From Streptomyces sp. L-9-10 (lineage in GTDB: Bacteria; Actinomycetota; Actinomycetes; Streptomycetales; Streptomycetaceae), in contig NZ_PHRF01000075.1 of NCBI RefSeq assembly GCF_004151105.1, positions 1 to 45,818 of the forward strand: DNA of 45,818 nt, written 5' to 3'. The position numbers and the translations under genes are program-made. This document shows positions 15,736 through 23,686 of the stretch, piece by piece (the first letter of the stretch is position 1; every line of letters begins with the position of its first letter). The notes beneath the pieces are model-generated. The model did not search any database and was not told where the DNA came from. It was given only the letters and a program-made list of their open reading frames with translations.

Positions 15736-16110
15736 ATGGCCAACACCGAAGCCGCCCTCAAGCAGGCGACCACCGTCATCGACGGCGCCCTGGGAGCCGC
15801 CCTCGTCGACTACTCCAGCGGCATGGCCCTCGGCACGGTCGGCGGCGGCAAGGACCTCGATCTGACGGTGGCCGCGGCGGGCAACACCGATGTGGTCCGG
15901 GCCAAGGTCCGCACCATGGAACTGCTCGGGCTACAGGACGAGATCGAGGACATCCTGATCACCCTCGGCAGCCAGTACCACCTGATACGGCTGCTCAAGG
16001 GACGCGGCAACAACGGACTGTTCCTCTATCTGGCACTGGACAAGTCACGGGCGAATCTGGCGATGGCCCGCCACCAGCTGATGAGAATCGAGGCCGACCT
16101 GGAGGTCTGA
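15736..16110 (+). CDS. Roadblock/LC7 family protein 3
   Basis: The 124-aa protein has a Roadblock fold (GALGAALVDYSSGMALGTV, then DILITLGSQYHLIRLLKG and LFLYLALDKSRANLAMARHQL). It is the most similar in pattern to Roadblock protein 1, which shares the phrase ALGTxG and the tail NLALAR. I chose ATG 15736 with GGAAAGGAAG upstream; an earlier in-frame ATG at 15610 would add 42 low-complexity residues. It is the last gene of the Roadblock cluster and runs into a convergent membrane-protein gene. Confidence 0.78.
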   Translation: MANTEAALKQATTVIDGALGAALVDYSSGMALGTVGGGKDLDLTVAAAGNTDVVRAKVRTMELLGLQDEIEDILITLGSQYHLIRLLKGRGNNGLFLYLALDKSRANLAMARHQLMRIEADLEV

Positions 16111-16125
16111 CGGCCGTACAGCCGC

Positions 16126-16707
16126 TCAGTGACGGCGCCGTGCCCCGCCCGGCACGGCGTCACCGGCCGCGGTTCCCGTGATCCGGTAGCCCTTGACCTT
16201 CTTGCCCACGGGGTGCCCGGTGCCGGCCCAGTCGGTACGTACCCACAGCAGTGCGTCGTCCCGGCGCTCCCGGCGCCCCAGCCAGGCCGCCTTGAGCCAC
16301 AGCCCGACGCCCACGCCCGCCAGGGCCGGGCCCCCGGCGCCGGGCAGCGCGAAGGAACTCCCCACCGCGACGAGGAAGGCGCCCAGCAGCCACCAGCGGT
16401 TCGCCCGGCGCCAGTTCCGCAGCGTCACGGCGCGGTCCTGGAGGAAGTCGGACTTCCCCGCCCGCCCGGCCCGGTCCGCCCACTCCGTGTACCGGCGCCG
16501 CCGCACGAGCGCGACCACCCCGGCGCACACCACGAACAGCGCCGCGCCGGTGTAGCCGCCGACCCCGCGCCCGGTCAGTCCGGGGAGCAGGACACCGATC
16601 CCGGTGGCGAGGACCCCCAGCCACCACAGCGGGACGGCACCGGCCCGTACGATCACGGCCACCCGTGCCAGAGACTGCCCTCCACGCCCCACGACCCGCC
16701 TCCTCAT
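16126..16707 (-). CDS. Integral membrane protein, four predicted spans
   Basis: The 193-aa protein has hydrophobic segments at about 25-45, 52-70, 103-120 and 122-138, separated by basic loops (RRRRYTEWADRAGRAGK). The soluble C-terminal part includes LLWVRTDWAGTGHPVGKK. I recognise no family. It is convergent with the third Roadblock gene (15 nt apart) and on the same strand as the two-component genes 81 nt upstream, so it could be a distal member of that unit. Confidence 0.6.
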   Translation of the reverse strand: MRRRVVGRGGQSLARVAVIVRAGAVPLWWLGVLATGIGVLLPGLTGRGVGGYTGAALFVVCAGVVALVRRRRYTEWADRAGRAGKSDFLQDRAVTLRNWRRANRWWLLGAFLVAVGSSFALPGAGGPALAGVGVGLWLKAAWLGRRERRDDALLWVRTDWAGTGHPVGKKVKGYRITGTAAGDAVPGGARRRH

Positions 16708-16788
16708 GCCTGTGTTGTGGCGCGCAGACTAATGAGGTTCTCTGAACGTTTCCTGAGAAGCGGCGCCCTCACGGCGCGGCAGTCCACG

Positions 16789-17475
16789 TCAGGGCAGCAG
16801 CCGCCGCTCGCCCGCGACCGCCACCGCTGCCGCCCGGGTGTCCACGCCCAGCTTTCCGTAGATCCGTCCCAGATGGGTCTTGACCGTGGCCTCGCTGATG
16901 AACAGGGCCCGTGCGATCTCCCGGTTGCCCAGGCCCAGCGCCAGTTGCCGGAGGATGTCGCGCTCGCGCTCGGACAGCACGGGGCGCGGGCTGCGCATCT
17001 GGGCCAGCACCCGGTCCGCGACCGGGGCCGACAGCGCGGTACGGCCCGCCGCCGCGTCGCGGATCGCCGCGAACAGCTCCTCCGGTCGCTCGGCCTTGAG
17101 CAGATAGCCGGTGGCGCCCGCCTCGATGGCACGGGTGATGTCGGCGTCGGTGTCGAACATGGTGAGCACCAGCACGCGCGGGCCCGGTGTGCCGGAGCCC
17201 TCCGCACCACCCGGCGTCGGAGCCGATGCCGGGGCCGACGTCAGACGCCGGGTGGCCGTCACGCCGTCCATGCCGCCGCCGAGCTGAAGGTCCATCAGTA
17301 CGACGTCGGGGCGTACGCGGGCGGCCAGGGCGAGAGCCTCCTCGCCGCTGCCCGCCTCGCCGACCACCTCGATGCCGTCGGTACTGGCCAGCAGCGCGCG
17401 CAGCCCGGCACGCACCACGGCGTGGTCGTCGCAGAGCAGCAGCCGGATCGGCGGGGAGGACTCCAGCGGGCTCAC
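16789..17475 (-). CDS. NarL/FixJ-family response regulator
   Basis: The 228-aa regulator has a receiver domain (about residues 10-140) with the acidic pair LLCDDH, the phosphoacceptor Asp in VVLMDLQLGG and the conserved Lys in GYLLKAE. A LuxR-type helix-turn-helix follows (about 160-222: LSERERDILRQLALGLGN, then ATVKTHLGRIYGKLGVDTR). An insertion of about 15 Ala/Pro/Gly/Ser residues lies in the receiver after alpha-3. The GTG start overlaps the stop of the kinase gene (GTGA), so the two are one operon. The regulon is unknown. Confidence 0.93.
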   Translation of the reverse strand: MSPLESSPPIRLLLCDDHAVVRAGLRALLASTDGIEVVGEAGSGEEALALAARVRPDVVLMDLQLGGGMDGVTATRRLTSAPASAPTPGGAEGSGTPGPRVLVLTMFDTDADITRAIEAGATGYLLKAERPEELFAAIRDAAAGRTALSAPVADRVLAQMRSPRPVLSERERDILRQLALGLGNREIARALFISEATVKTHLGRIYGKLGVDTRAAAVAVAGERRLLP

Positions 17476-18827
17476 GATGCGGTCTCCCTCAGCGGGGCGG
17501 GCGGGTCGGGCGGGGCGGGGGCTACGGGGACGAGGGGCACGGCGACCGACACCACCGTGCCCTCGCCCGGCGTGGATTCCACGGTGAGCGTGCCGCCCGC
17601 CTGCCGCGCCCTGATACGCATCGCGGGCAGCCCGTGCCCGCGCCCCTCACCGGGCAGGGGCGCGGGTGCGGGCGCGGGCGCGGGTGCGCCGTCCGGGTCG
17701 AAGCCCCGTCCGTCGTCGGCGACGTCCAGCGAGATCTGGTCGTCCACCCAGGTCAGGGTCAGCACGGCGCGCGTCGCGGCGGCGTGCTCGCGCACGTTGG
17801 CCAGCGCGCCCTGGGCGATACGCAGCAGCGCCGCCTCGGCCCGCTCCGGCAGCGGGCCCGGGGTGCCGTCGAGCCGGAAGGCCACCGTCGGACCCGGGCC
17901 GCTCTCGCGCCCCGCGAGCGCGTTCAACGCCTCGGGCAGGGTGAACCCGTCGAGGTCGGCCGGGGCCAGGTCATGGACGAACCGGCGGGCCTCGGCGAGG
18001 CCGCGCGAGGTGATCTCGGCCGCGTCCCGGATGTGCGCGCGGGCCACGTCCGGCTCCGTCCGCCAGACGCGCTCGGCGGCCTGCAACAGCATCCGCTGGC
18101 TGGACAGGCTCTGTGCGAGGGTGTCGTGGATCTCCGAGGACAGCCGCTGCCGCTCCGCCAGGACGCCCGCCCGCCGCTCGGTGGCGGCGAGGTCGCGGCG
18201 GGTGCGGACCAGGTCGTCGATCAGGGTTCGCTGCCGGGCCGCCTGGCGTTGCAGATGGACCAGGACGGCGGTGGCGACCGCCGCGACGGCCGGCGGGGCG
18301 ATGACCATGTTGGGGTTGACCGCGCCCTCCGACACCCGCATCTGGGAGGCGACGACCAGCGCGGTGAGAACGGCCACCACCGGCACCGCGATCCGCGCGG
18401 GCAGCGTGTGCAGTCCGGCGAAGAGCAGCGGCATGGCGCACCACGTGGCGCTCGGCGCGAGGACGAGCAGCACGATCCAGACGGCCGACACCGCGCCCAG
18501 CCAGGCCAGATGCCGTGCGGTGGGCCGGGCGCCGGGGCGCGGCGCCGGGGCCAGCAGCTGCCCGAGGACGTAGAGCAGCCAGAAGACGGCGAACAGCGCG
18601 ACGATCCACGACGTACACCCGTCGCCCTGGTCCCGCGTCAGGAAGCGGACGAGCGAGGAGCCGAGCAGCAGGAAGAACGCGGCGTGCATGACCGCTGTCA
18701 GCCACCGCCCGTCCGGATCGGCCCGCGCACCCGCCGGATCCGCCCTTTCGGCCTTCGTACCGGCCCGCGCGCCCTGTCCCGGGGCGGGGCTCCCGTCCAC
18801 CGCCGTCACGGGCCGCACGACCGGCAT
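17472..18827 (-). CDS. Sensor histidine kinase, HisKA_3 type
   Basis: The kinase has four to six transmembrane segments in its N-terminal half. The dimerisation and phosphoacceptor motif ERQRLSSEIHDTLAQSLSS (His) follows, then an HATPase domain with VADDGRGFDPDG and GHGLPAMRIRARQAGG. An Ala-Pro repeat lies within the ATP lid. It phosphorylates the overlapping NarL-type regulator. The start is uncertain: ATG 18827 (451 aa) has a poorly spaced GGAG, and a GTG at 18935 would add 36 residues of non-conserved sequence. The input signal is not evident; there is no large extracytoplasmic domain. Confidence 0.88.
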   Translation of the reverse strand: MPVVRPVTAVDGSPAPGQGARAGTKAERADPAGARADPDGRWLTAVMHAAFFLLLGSSLVRFLTRDQGDGCTSWIVALFAVFWLLYVLGQLLAPAPRPGARPTARHLAWLGAVSAVWIVLLVLAPSATWCAMPLLFAGLHTLPARIAVPVVAVLTALVVASQMRVSEGAVNPNMVIAPPAVAAVATAVLVHLQRQAARQRTLIDDLVRTRRDLAATERRAGVLAERQRLSSEIHDTLAQSLSSQRMLLQAAERVWRTEPDVARAHIRDAAEITSRGLAEARRFVHDLAPADLDGFTLPEALNALAGRESGPGPTVAFRLDGTPGPLPERAEAALLRIAQGALANVREHAAATRAVLTLTWVDDQISLDVADDGRGFDPDGAPAPAPAPAPLPGEGRGHGLPAMRIRARQAGGTLTVESTPGEGTVVSVAVPLVPVAPAPPDPPAPLRETAS

Positions 18828-19096
18828 GACTCCGTACGGTGCCGCACCGCCGGCCTCCTCATCGCTCGGGGTCTCCCGTGCTCGTCCGGCATCAGCGTGC
18901 CCGACGCTGCACCGCAACCTCCAATCGGCTGACACCCGCGTCCGCCGAACCGTCCCCGCGGGAGAGCCGGTCGGCCGCGTCCGGCGCGCGCTCGCGCGCC
19001 CAGGCTGGTACCGAGAAAACCCGCGAGGCGAAGCCGGGCCCTGTCCCGGTCCGGCACGGCCGCCGCGTCCGCTCCGTACGAGGAGGAAGTGCCCCC

Positions 19097-19876
19097 GTGG
19101 CCACCAAGAACGTCACCGTCAATCGCGCCGCCCTCGGGCACCGCGTCTCCTACGCGCTGCGCCATCCCGACCGCGTGCCGCGCCATCTGGTCCGCGCGGC
19201 CCGGGACGCGTGGCTGCGGTACCGCTGGCCGGACCACGTCGCGTACTACCGCGCGGTGATGCGGTCCGACACCCGCGCCGACCCGGACGCGGCGGTCGGC
19301 AGCCGTAGCCGTGAACGGTGGCTGGCGCTGGGCGCGATGCAGTTCGACTATCTGCTCAGCCACGGTCTGCGCCCCGAGCACCGGATGCTGGAGATCGGGT
19401 GCGGCAATCTGCGGGCGGGCTGGCGGTTCATCAGGCACCTGGAGCCCGGCCACTACTACGGCATCGACATCTCCCCCGACATCCTCGCCGCCGCGCAGGA
19501 CACGATGGTGCGCGAGCATCTCCAGAACCGGCTGCCCACGCTGACCCCGGTCCGCGATCTGACCCTGCGCTTCCTGCCCGAGGCGCACTTCGACGTGGTG
19601 CACGCGCACAGCGTCTTCTCGCACTCCCCGCTCACGGTCATCGAGGAGTGCTTCGCCAACGTCGGCCGGGTGATGGCCCCCGGCGGCTGGTTCGACTTCA
19701 CCTTCGACCGCACCGAGGGCACGGAGCATCAGGTGCTGCGGGAGGACTTCTACTACCGCACCGAGACGCTGATCGCCCTGGCCGGGAAGCACGGTCTGGC
19801 GGCCCGCTTCATGGCCGACTGGGAGGAGCTGCCGCACGGCCAGTCCAAGATCCGCGTCACCCACGGCCCGTCCTGA
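19097..19876 (+). CDS. SAM-dependent class I methyltransferase
   Basis: The 259-aa protein has a methyltransferase-11/25-type fold. Motif I is MLEIGCGNLRAG, the acidic loop is YYGIDISPDIL, and motif IV lies in HFDVVHAHSVFSHSPL. The GTG start at 19097 follows AGGAGGAAG with good spacing; the frame is open further upstream but low-complexity. The substrate is unknown. It diverges from the kinase gene and is convergent with the RpiR gene. The 51-nt downstream gap has repeated AGCCCCTG units that could fold. Confidence 0.8.
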   Translation: MATKNVTVNRAALGHRVSYALRHPDRVPRHLVRAARDAWLRYRWPDHVAYYRAVMRSDTRADPDAAVGSRSRERWLALGAMQFDYLLSHGLRPEHRMLEIGCGNLRAGWRFIRHLEPGHYYGIDISPDILAAAQDTMVREHLQNRLPTLTPVRDLTLRFLPEAHFDVVHAHSVFSHSPLTVIEECFANVGRVMAPGGWFDFTFDRTEGTEHQVLREDFYYRTETLIALAGKHGLAARFMADWEELPHGQSKIRVTHGPS

Positions 19877-19927
19877 AAGCCCCTGGCCGAAGGGCCCCTG
19901 GGAAGAGAGCCCCTGACAGGACGTCAC

Positions 19928-20764
19928 TCACTCCACGAACAGCCCCCGCGCCGCCGCCCGCGCGTCGAACTCCTCCAGTCGCGCCTGCGCGTCCGGCAGC
20001 CCGTCGCACATCGCCTCCAGCAGCACCCGCCCCAGCAGCATCGGCGCGCACGCCGTGTCGAAGGCGAGCCCGGTACCGACCGCCGCCGGGATCAGCAGGT
20101 CGCTGTGGCCCGCGACCGGCGCGAACGCCGAGTCGGCGACCGTCACCACCGTCAGCCCGGCCGACCGCGCGTACGCCAGCGCGTCCACGACCTCCTTCGG
20201 GTGGCGCGGCAGCGCGAAGCAGAGCAGCGCGGTGGCGCCCGCGGTCCTGGCCGCGTCGATCCGGTCGGCGAGCATCGTGCCGCCCTCGTCGAGCAGCCGT
20301 ACGTCCGGATGGACCTTGGCCGCGAAGTAGGCGAAGCCGCGCGCCTGCGAGGAGGCGGCGCGCAGGCCGAGGACCGGCAGCGGGCGGGAGGCGGCGAGCA
20401 GCCGCCCGGCCTGTTCGACCGGGCCGGGATCGGCGAGCAGCTCGGCCAGCCGGCGCAGGTTCTCGATCTCGCCGCGTACGGCCTGCTGGTACTCGTTGTA
20501 CGTGGACTCGCCCTCCTCCGGGCCGACGGGCGCGACATCGCGCAGATGCCGGCGCAGCGCCGGATAGCCGTCGAAGCCGAGCGCGACCGCGAAGCGGGTG
20601 ACGGACGGCTGGCTGACTCCCGCCAGGTCCGCCAGCTCGACGCTCGACAGGAAGGGCGCGTCCGCGGGCCGCCGCACCATGCTGTGCGCGATGCGCCGCT
20701 GAGTGGGGGTCAGCCGGTGGCCCTCGAAGAGCTGCTGGAGTCGGGCGGCAGGGCTGTCGCTCAT
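19928..20764 (-). CDS. MurR/RpiR-family transcriptional regulator
   Basis: The 278-aa protein has an N-terminal HTH_6 domain (residues 1-80: DLAGVSQPSVTRFAVALGFD) and a SIS ligand-binding domain (about 110-245: ARSAGLTVVTVADSAFAP). RpiR proteins usually repress catabolic genes and respond to the substrate or a phosphorylated intermediate. The ATG overlaps the stop of the ammonia-lyase-like gene (ATGA), so it is co-transcribed with its probable target. It is the best local candidate to bind the 11-nt element found at both the lyase and hutU promoters. That link is inference. Confidence 0.9.
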   Translation of the reverse strand: MSDSPAARLQQLFEGHRLTPTQRRIAHSMVRRPADAPFLSSVELADLAGVSQPSVTRFAVALGFDGYPALRRHLRDVAPVGPEEGESTYNEYQQAVRGEIENLRRLAELLADPGPVEQAGRLLAASRPLPVLGLRAASSQARGFAYFAAKVHPDVRLLDEGGTMLADRIDAARTAGATALLCFALPRHPKEVVDALAYARSAGLTVVTVADSAFAPVAGHSDLLIPAAVGTGLAFDTACAPMLLGRVLLEAMCDGLPDAQARLEEFDARAAARGLFVE

Positions 20765-22368
20765 GCGATCCCCCTTGTCTGTTCGGTCGGTTCGGCCATG
20801 GTCCGGCCCGCCGTGGCCGGACCGTTCACCGGATACGTCACGAGATCCGTGACCAGGTCCGTGAACCGGTCGAGCAGCGCGGCGGCGGCTGTCACATCAT
20901 CGGTCAACGGCCGGTCGGCGGCCTCGTCCTGGAGTACGGTCTCGGCCAGTTCGAAGGCCCGGCCGACCGGAAGCCCCGGATCCGGCCGCAGTCCGCGCTG
21001 GCGCATGGCCCGTACGGCGGCGACCAGTTCGCAGCCGACGACCAGCCGGTACGCGCTCCCCAGGCGCAGGGTCTGGCGTGCGGCGAGCGAGGCGAAGCTC
21101 GCCTGCTCCTCCACGCCACGGGACAGTACCGCGTGGCCGAGCGAGGCCGGCGCGGAGAACGCCCGCAGATCGCCGAGGGCCGCCCCGGCCGCGTACTCCA
21201 GGATCATCACCCCGGAGCTGGCGGGCTCGGCGTCGGCGAGGAAGGGCCGCAGCCGGGTGAACGCGGGCTCGTTGAGCGCGGAGAGCCGGGAGGTGGAGAG
21301 CCGCGCCGTCTGCACGAGCGAGAGCCTGAAGTGGTCGAGCGCCAGCGCGACCTGGGCCAGATAGAAGCCGCCGTGGTGGTACGCGGCGGGGATCGGGTCC
21401 GTCTCCGTGCCGGGGCGGATCAGCGGGTTCTCGGCGGCGGCGTTGATCTCGACGGCGAGGGCGTTCTCCAGCGCGTCGGCGGCGTCACGTGCCGGGCCGT
21501 GGATCTGCGGGACACAGCGGAAGCCGTACGGGTCCTGGATCCGGCCGAGGGGCGGTCCCGGCCGTTCGGGGGCGCCGAGGATCGCCCGCATGTCGGCGGC
21601 GACGGCGTACGAGCCGGGGTGCGGGCGCGCGGCGTGCACGGGCTCCGCGTACGCCTCGTACGAGCCGTCGACGGCGAGCAGGGAGAGCGCGGCGACCAGT
21701 TCGGTGGCGGTGGTGAGCCGGCGCAGTTCGTGGAGGGCGAGCGCGGACTGGCCGAGGGTGAGGGCGTTACTGCTGATCAGGGCGAGGGCGTCGTTGTTGT
21801 CGAGGGGCTGCGCGTCGGGCGCCGGGCCGCCCCGCCAGGGATGTTCACCGGCGAGGGCCAGACCCATCTGGGCGAGGGCCGCGATATCGCCCGTGCCGAC
21901 CGAGCCGAACTCGTTCACCACGGGGTACGCGCCGGACTCCAGCGCCTCGCAGAGGGCGGTGACGACGGTGGGCCGCAGTCCCGCGCCGCCCGCGAGGAGC
22001 TGGTTGGCCCGTATGGCGAGCATGGCGCGGACCTCGCGGGCGGGCAGGGGGTCGCCGATGGCACCGGCGTGGCTGCGCAGCAACCGCAGTCCGTGGTCGG
22101 CGGCGGCCTCGGTGGGCACGGCCTCGGTGCGGTTGGCGCCGACGCCGGTGGAGCGTCCGTACACCCGGCCGGAGGCGGCCAGCTCGCGCGCGAGGTGCCA
22201 GCTCTGTTCGACACGCTTCATCGCGTCGGTTCCGGGTACCGGACGAGCGGCGCCGTCCGCCAGGCGTACGACATCGGTCACCGGGAGGCTCTGTCCGTCC
22301 AGTACGACGATGGCCGTGCTCGGGGTGGTGCGCGAAGCCGACGGGTCCATCATGTGGGACGACATCAT
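20761..22368 (-). CDS. Histidine/aromatic ammonia-lyase homologue lacking the MIO-forming triad
   Basis: The 535-aa protein spans the full HAL/PAL fold. Retained features are Y70 in VYGRSTGVG, the family segment IQDPYGFRCVPQIHG (Y281, R284), AAENPLI (312-317) and a Glu in GVEEQ (420/421). At the position of the canonical GSxG-(A/C/T)SG-D it reads GSVG-TG-D (residues 155-161). One residue is missing and there is no serine, so the MIO electrophile cannot form in the usual way. The substrate-binding LNGTQ-type segment is replaced by SSNALTLGQS. AAGGAGG precedes ATG 22368. It is co-transcribed with an RpiR regulator and divergent from an OpuC-type betaine importer. I infer a betaine or trimethylamine lyase (ergothionase-like) rather than HutH. 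Confidence 0.8.
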   Translation of the reverse strand: MMSSHMMDPSASRTTPSTAIVVLDGQSLPVTDVVRLADGAARPVPGTDAMKRVEQSWHLARELAASGRVYGRSTGVGANRTEAVPTEAAADHGLRLLRSHAGAIGDPLPAREVRAMLAIRANQLLAGGAGLRPTVVTALCEALESGAYPVVNEFGSVGTGDIAALAQMGLALAGEHPWRGGPAPDAQPLDNNDALALISSNALTLGQSALALHELRRLTTATELVAALSLLAVDGSYEAYAEPVHAARPHPGSYAVAADMRAILGAPERPGPPLGRIQDPYGFRCVPQIHGPARDAADALENALAVEINAAAENPLIRPGTETDPIPAAYHHGGFYLAQVALALDHFRLSLVQTARLSTSRLSALNEPAFTRLRPFLADAEPASSGVMILEYAAGAALGDLRAFSAPASLGHAVLSRGVEEQASFASLAARQTLRLGSAYRLVVGCELVAAVRAMRQRGLRPDPGLPVGRAFELAETVLQDEAADRPLTDDVTAAAALLDRFTDLVTDLVTYPVNGPATAGRTMAEPTEQTRGIA

Positions 22369-22441
22369 GCGCGAACGCCTCCTTATCGGACGCTATGTCT
22401 TGCCCTGCGGCCATCCGTAACCAGTGATTTACCCGGGGGCA

Positions 22442-22487
22442 TTGACAATCTATTCAGACAACGAGAACTCTGCATGACTATATGCAG
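22442..22487. promoter_or_regulatory. Divergent lyase/transporter promoter region with shared hut element and dyad
   Basis: CAATCTATTCA at 22446-22456 is the same 11-mer, in the same orientation relative to its minus-strand gene, as at 11923-11933 upstream of hutU. A dyad CTGCAT-GACTAT-ATGCAG (22470-22487) follows. On the plus strand TTCAGA (22453-22458) and GACTAT (22476-22481) are 17 nt apart and could drive the ABC genes, which would put the dyad exactly on the -10. Both elements look like operator sites; this is prediction only. Confidence 0.55.
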
Positions 22488-22519
22488 CCGGGCAAGGGAC
22501 GCGGGGCAAGGGACGACTG

Positions 22520-23686
22520 ATGATCAAATTCGACGCGGTGAACAAACGCTTCCCCAACGGCACCACGGCGGTTCACGACCTCACGCTGGAGATGCCGGAG
22601 GGCGGGATCACCGTCCTGGTCGGCTCCTCGGGCTGCGGCAAGACCACCACCCTCCGCATGATCAACCGGATGGTCGACCCGACGTCCGGGACCATCCGGC
22701 TCGGCGGCCGGGACGTGCTCGAACAGGACGCCGCCGAGCTGCGGCGCGGTATCGGCTATGTCATCCAGCAGTCGGGCCTCTTTCCACACCGTACGGTCCT
22801 CGACAACATCGCGACCGTGCCGCTGCTGCTCGGCTGGGGCCGCAGGAAGGCCCGTGCGCGGGCGGCCGAGCTGCTGGAGACGGTCGGGCTGACCGCCGAG
22901 GCGGGCAAGCGCTACCCGCACCAGCTCTCCGGCGGCCAGCAGCAGCGCGTCGGGGTGGCCAGGGCGCTCGCGGCCGATCCGCCGGTGCTGCTGATGGACG
23001 AGCCGTTCGGCGCCGTCGACCCGGTCGTACGGACCCAGCTCCAGGACGAGCTGATCCGTCTCCAGCGCGACCTGAACAAGACCATCGCGTTCGTCACCCA
23101 CGACATCGACGAGGCGGTACGGCTCGGCGACCGGATCGCCGTCTTCCGGACCGGCGGCCACCTCGTCCAGTGCGCCGCCCCCGCAGAGCTGCTGGCCGGC
23201 CCGGCGGACGACTTCGTCGCCGACTTCCTCGGCGCGGAGCGCGAGCTGAAGCTGCTCTCCCTGACGACGCTCGCGGAGGTGCCGCTCCAGCGGGCCACGA
23301 CGGTACGGGAGGACGCGCCGGCGCCCCCGGCCGGCTCGGGGCCGTGTCTGGTCGTCTCCGCGCGGAACGAGCCGCTGGGCTGGCACGACCCGTACGGCGC
23401 GGACGCCGCCTCTCCCGCCGCCCCGCTCACGCCCGTACGGCCGCTGCGCGACACCGACTCGCTGCTCGCCGCGCTGAACGAGTCGATCGCCTCCCCGGCC
23501 GGTCTGATAGCCCGGGTCGACGCCGACGGCGTGCTGACCGGGGTCACCTCGCGCGAGGCGATCCACGAGCACGCGGGCCGCAGACACCAGGAGGCGGCGC
23601 GGGCGGCCGAAGGCCTCACCAAAACGCCGGGCCCCTCGCGGGACACCGCCAAAGCAATCTCGAAGACCCCGGGCGGGGCCGCATGA
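22520..23686 (+). CDS. Quaternary-amine ABC importer, ATPase (ProV/OpuCA-like)
   Basis: The 388-aa ATPase has Walker A GSSGCGKTTT (about 35-44), a Q-loop VIQQSGLFPH, signature LSGGQQQRVGVARAL and Walker B VLLMDEPFGAVDP, followed by the switch His in VTHDIDEA. The C-terminal 120 residues resemble a degenerate CBS-like regulatory region (LIARVDADGVLTGVTSREAI), as in OpuCA, where CBS domains sense ionic strength. It energises uptake through the two following permeases. Its stop overlaps the first permease start (ATGA). It is first in the four-gene operon that diverges from the lyase gene. Confidence 0.93.
   Translation: MIKFDAVNKRFPNGTTAVHDLTLEMPEGGITVLVGSSGCGKTTTLRMINRMVDPTSGTIRLGGRDVLEQDAAELRRGIGYVIQQSGLFPHRTVLDNIATVPLLLGWGRRKARARAAELLETVGLTAEAGKRYPHQLSGGQQQRVGVARALAADPPVLLMDEPFGAVDPVVRTQLQDELIRLQRDLNKTIAFVTHDIDEAVRLGDRIAVFRTGGHLVQCAAPAELLAGPADDFVADFLGAERELKLLSLTTLAEVPLQRATTVREDAPAPPAGSGPCLVVSARNEPLGWHDPYGADAASPAAPLTPVRPLRDTDSLLAALNESIASPAGLIARVDADGVLTGVTSREAIHEHAGRRHQEAARAAEGLTKTPGPSRDTAKAISKTPGGAA

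Noticed and set aside
13723..16110. Calling the Roadblock cluster a conservon (cvn)
   Set aside because: Conservons need a kinase-like protein, Roadblock, DUF742 and GTPase genes in order. Here there are three Roadblocks and a DUF4388 protein, and no GTPase.
20761..22368. Plain annotation as histidine ammonia-lyase (hutH)
   Set aside because: The fold and neighbourhood tempt this call, but the MIO-forming Ser is missing, the LNGTQ-type segment is replaced, and the linked importer is for quaternary amines. A true hutH is probably elsewhere in the genome.
21133..23682. Long plus-strand open frame ahead of permease 1
   Set aside because: It is antisense to the lyase and out of frame with the ATPase; only the part from 23683 shows permease features.
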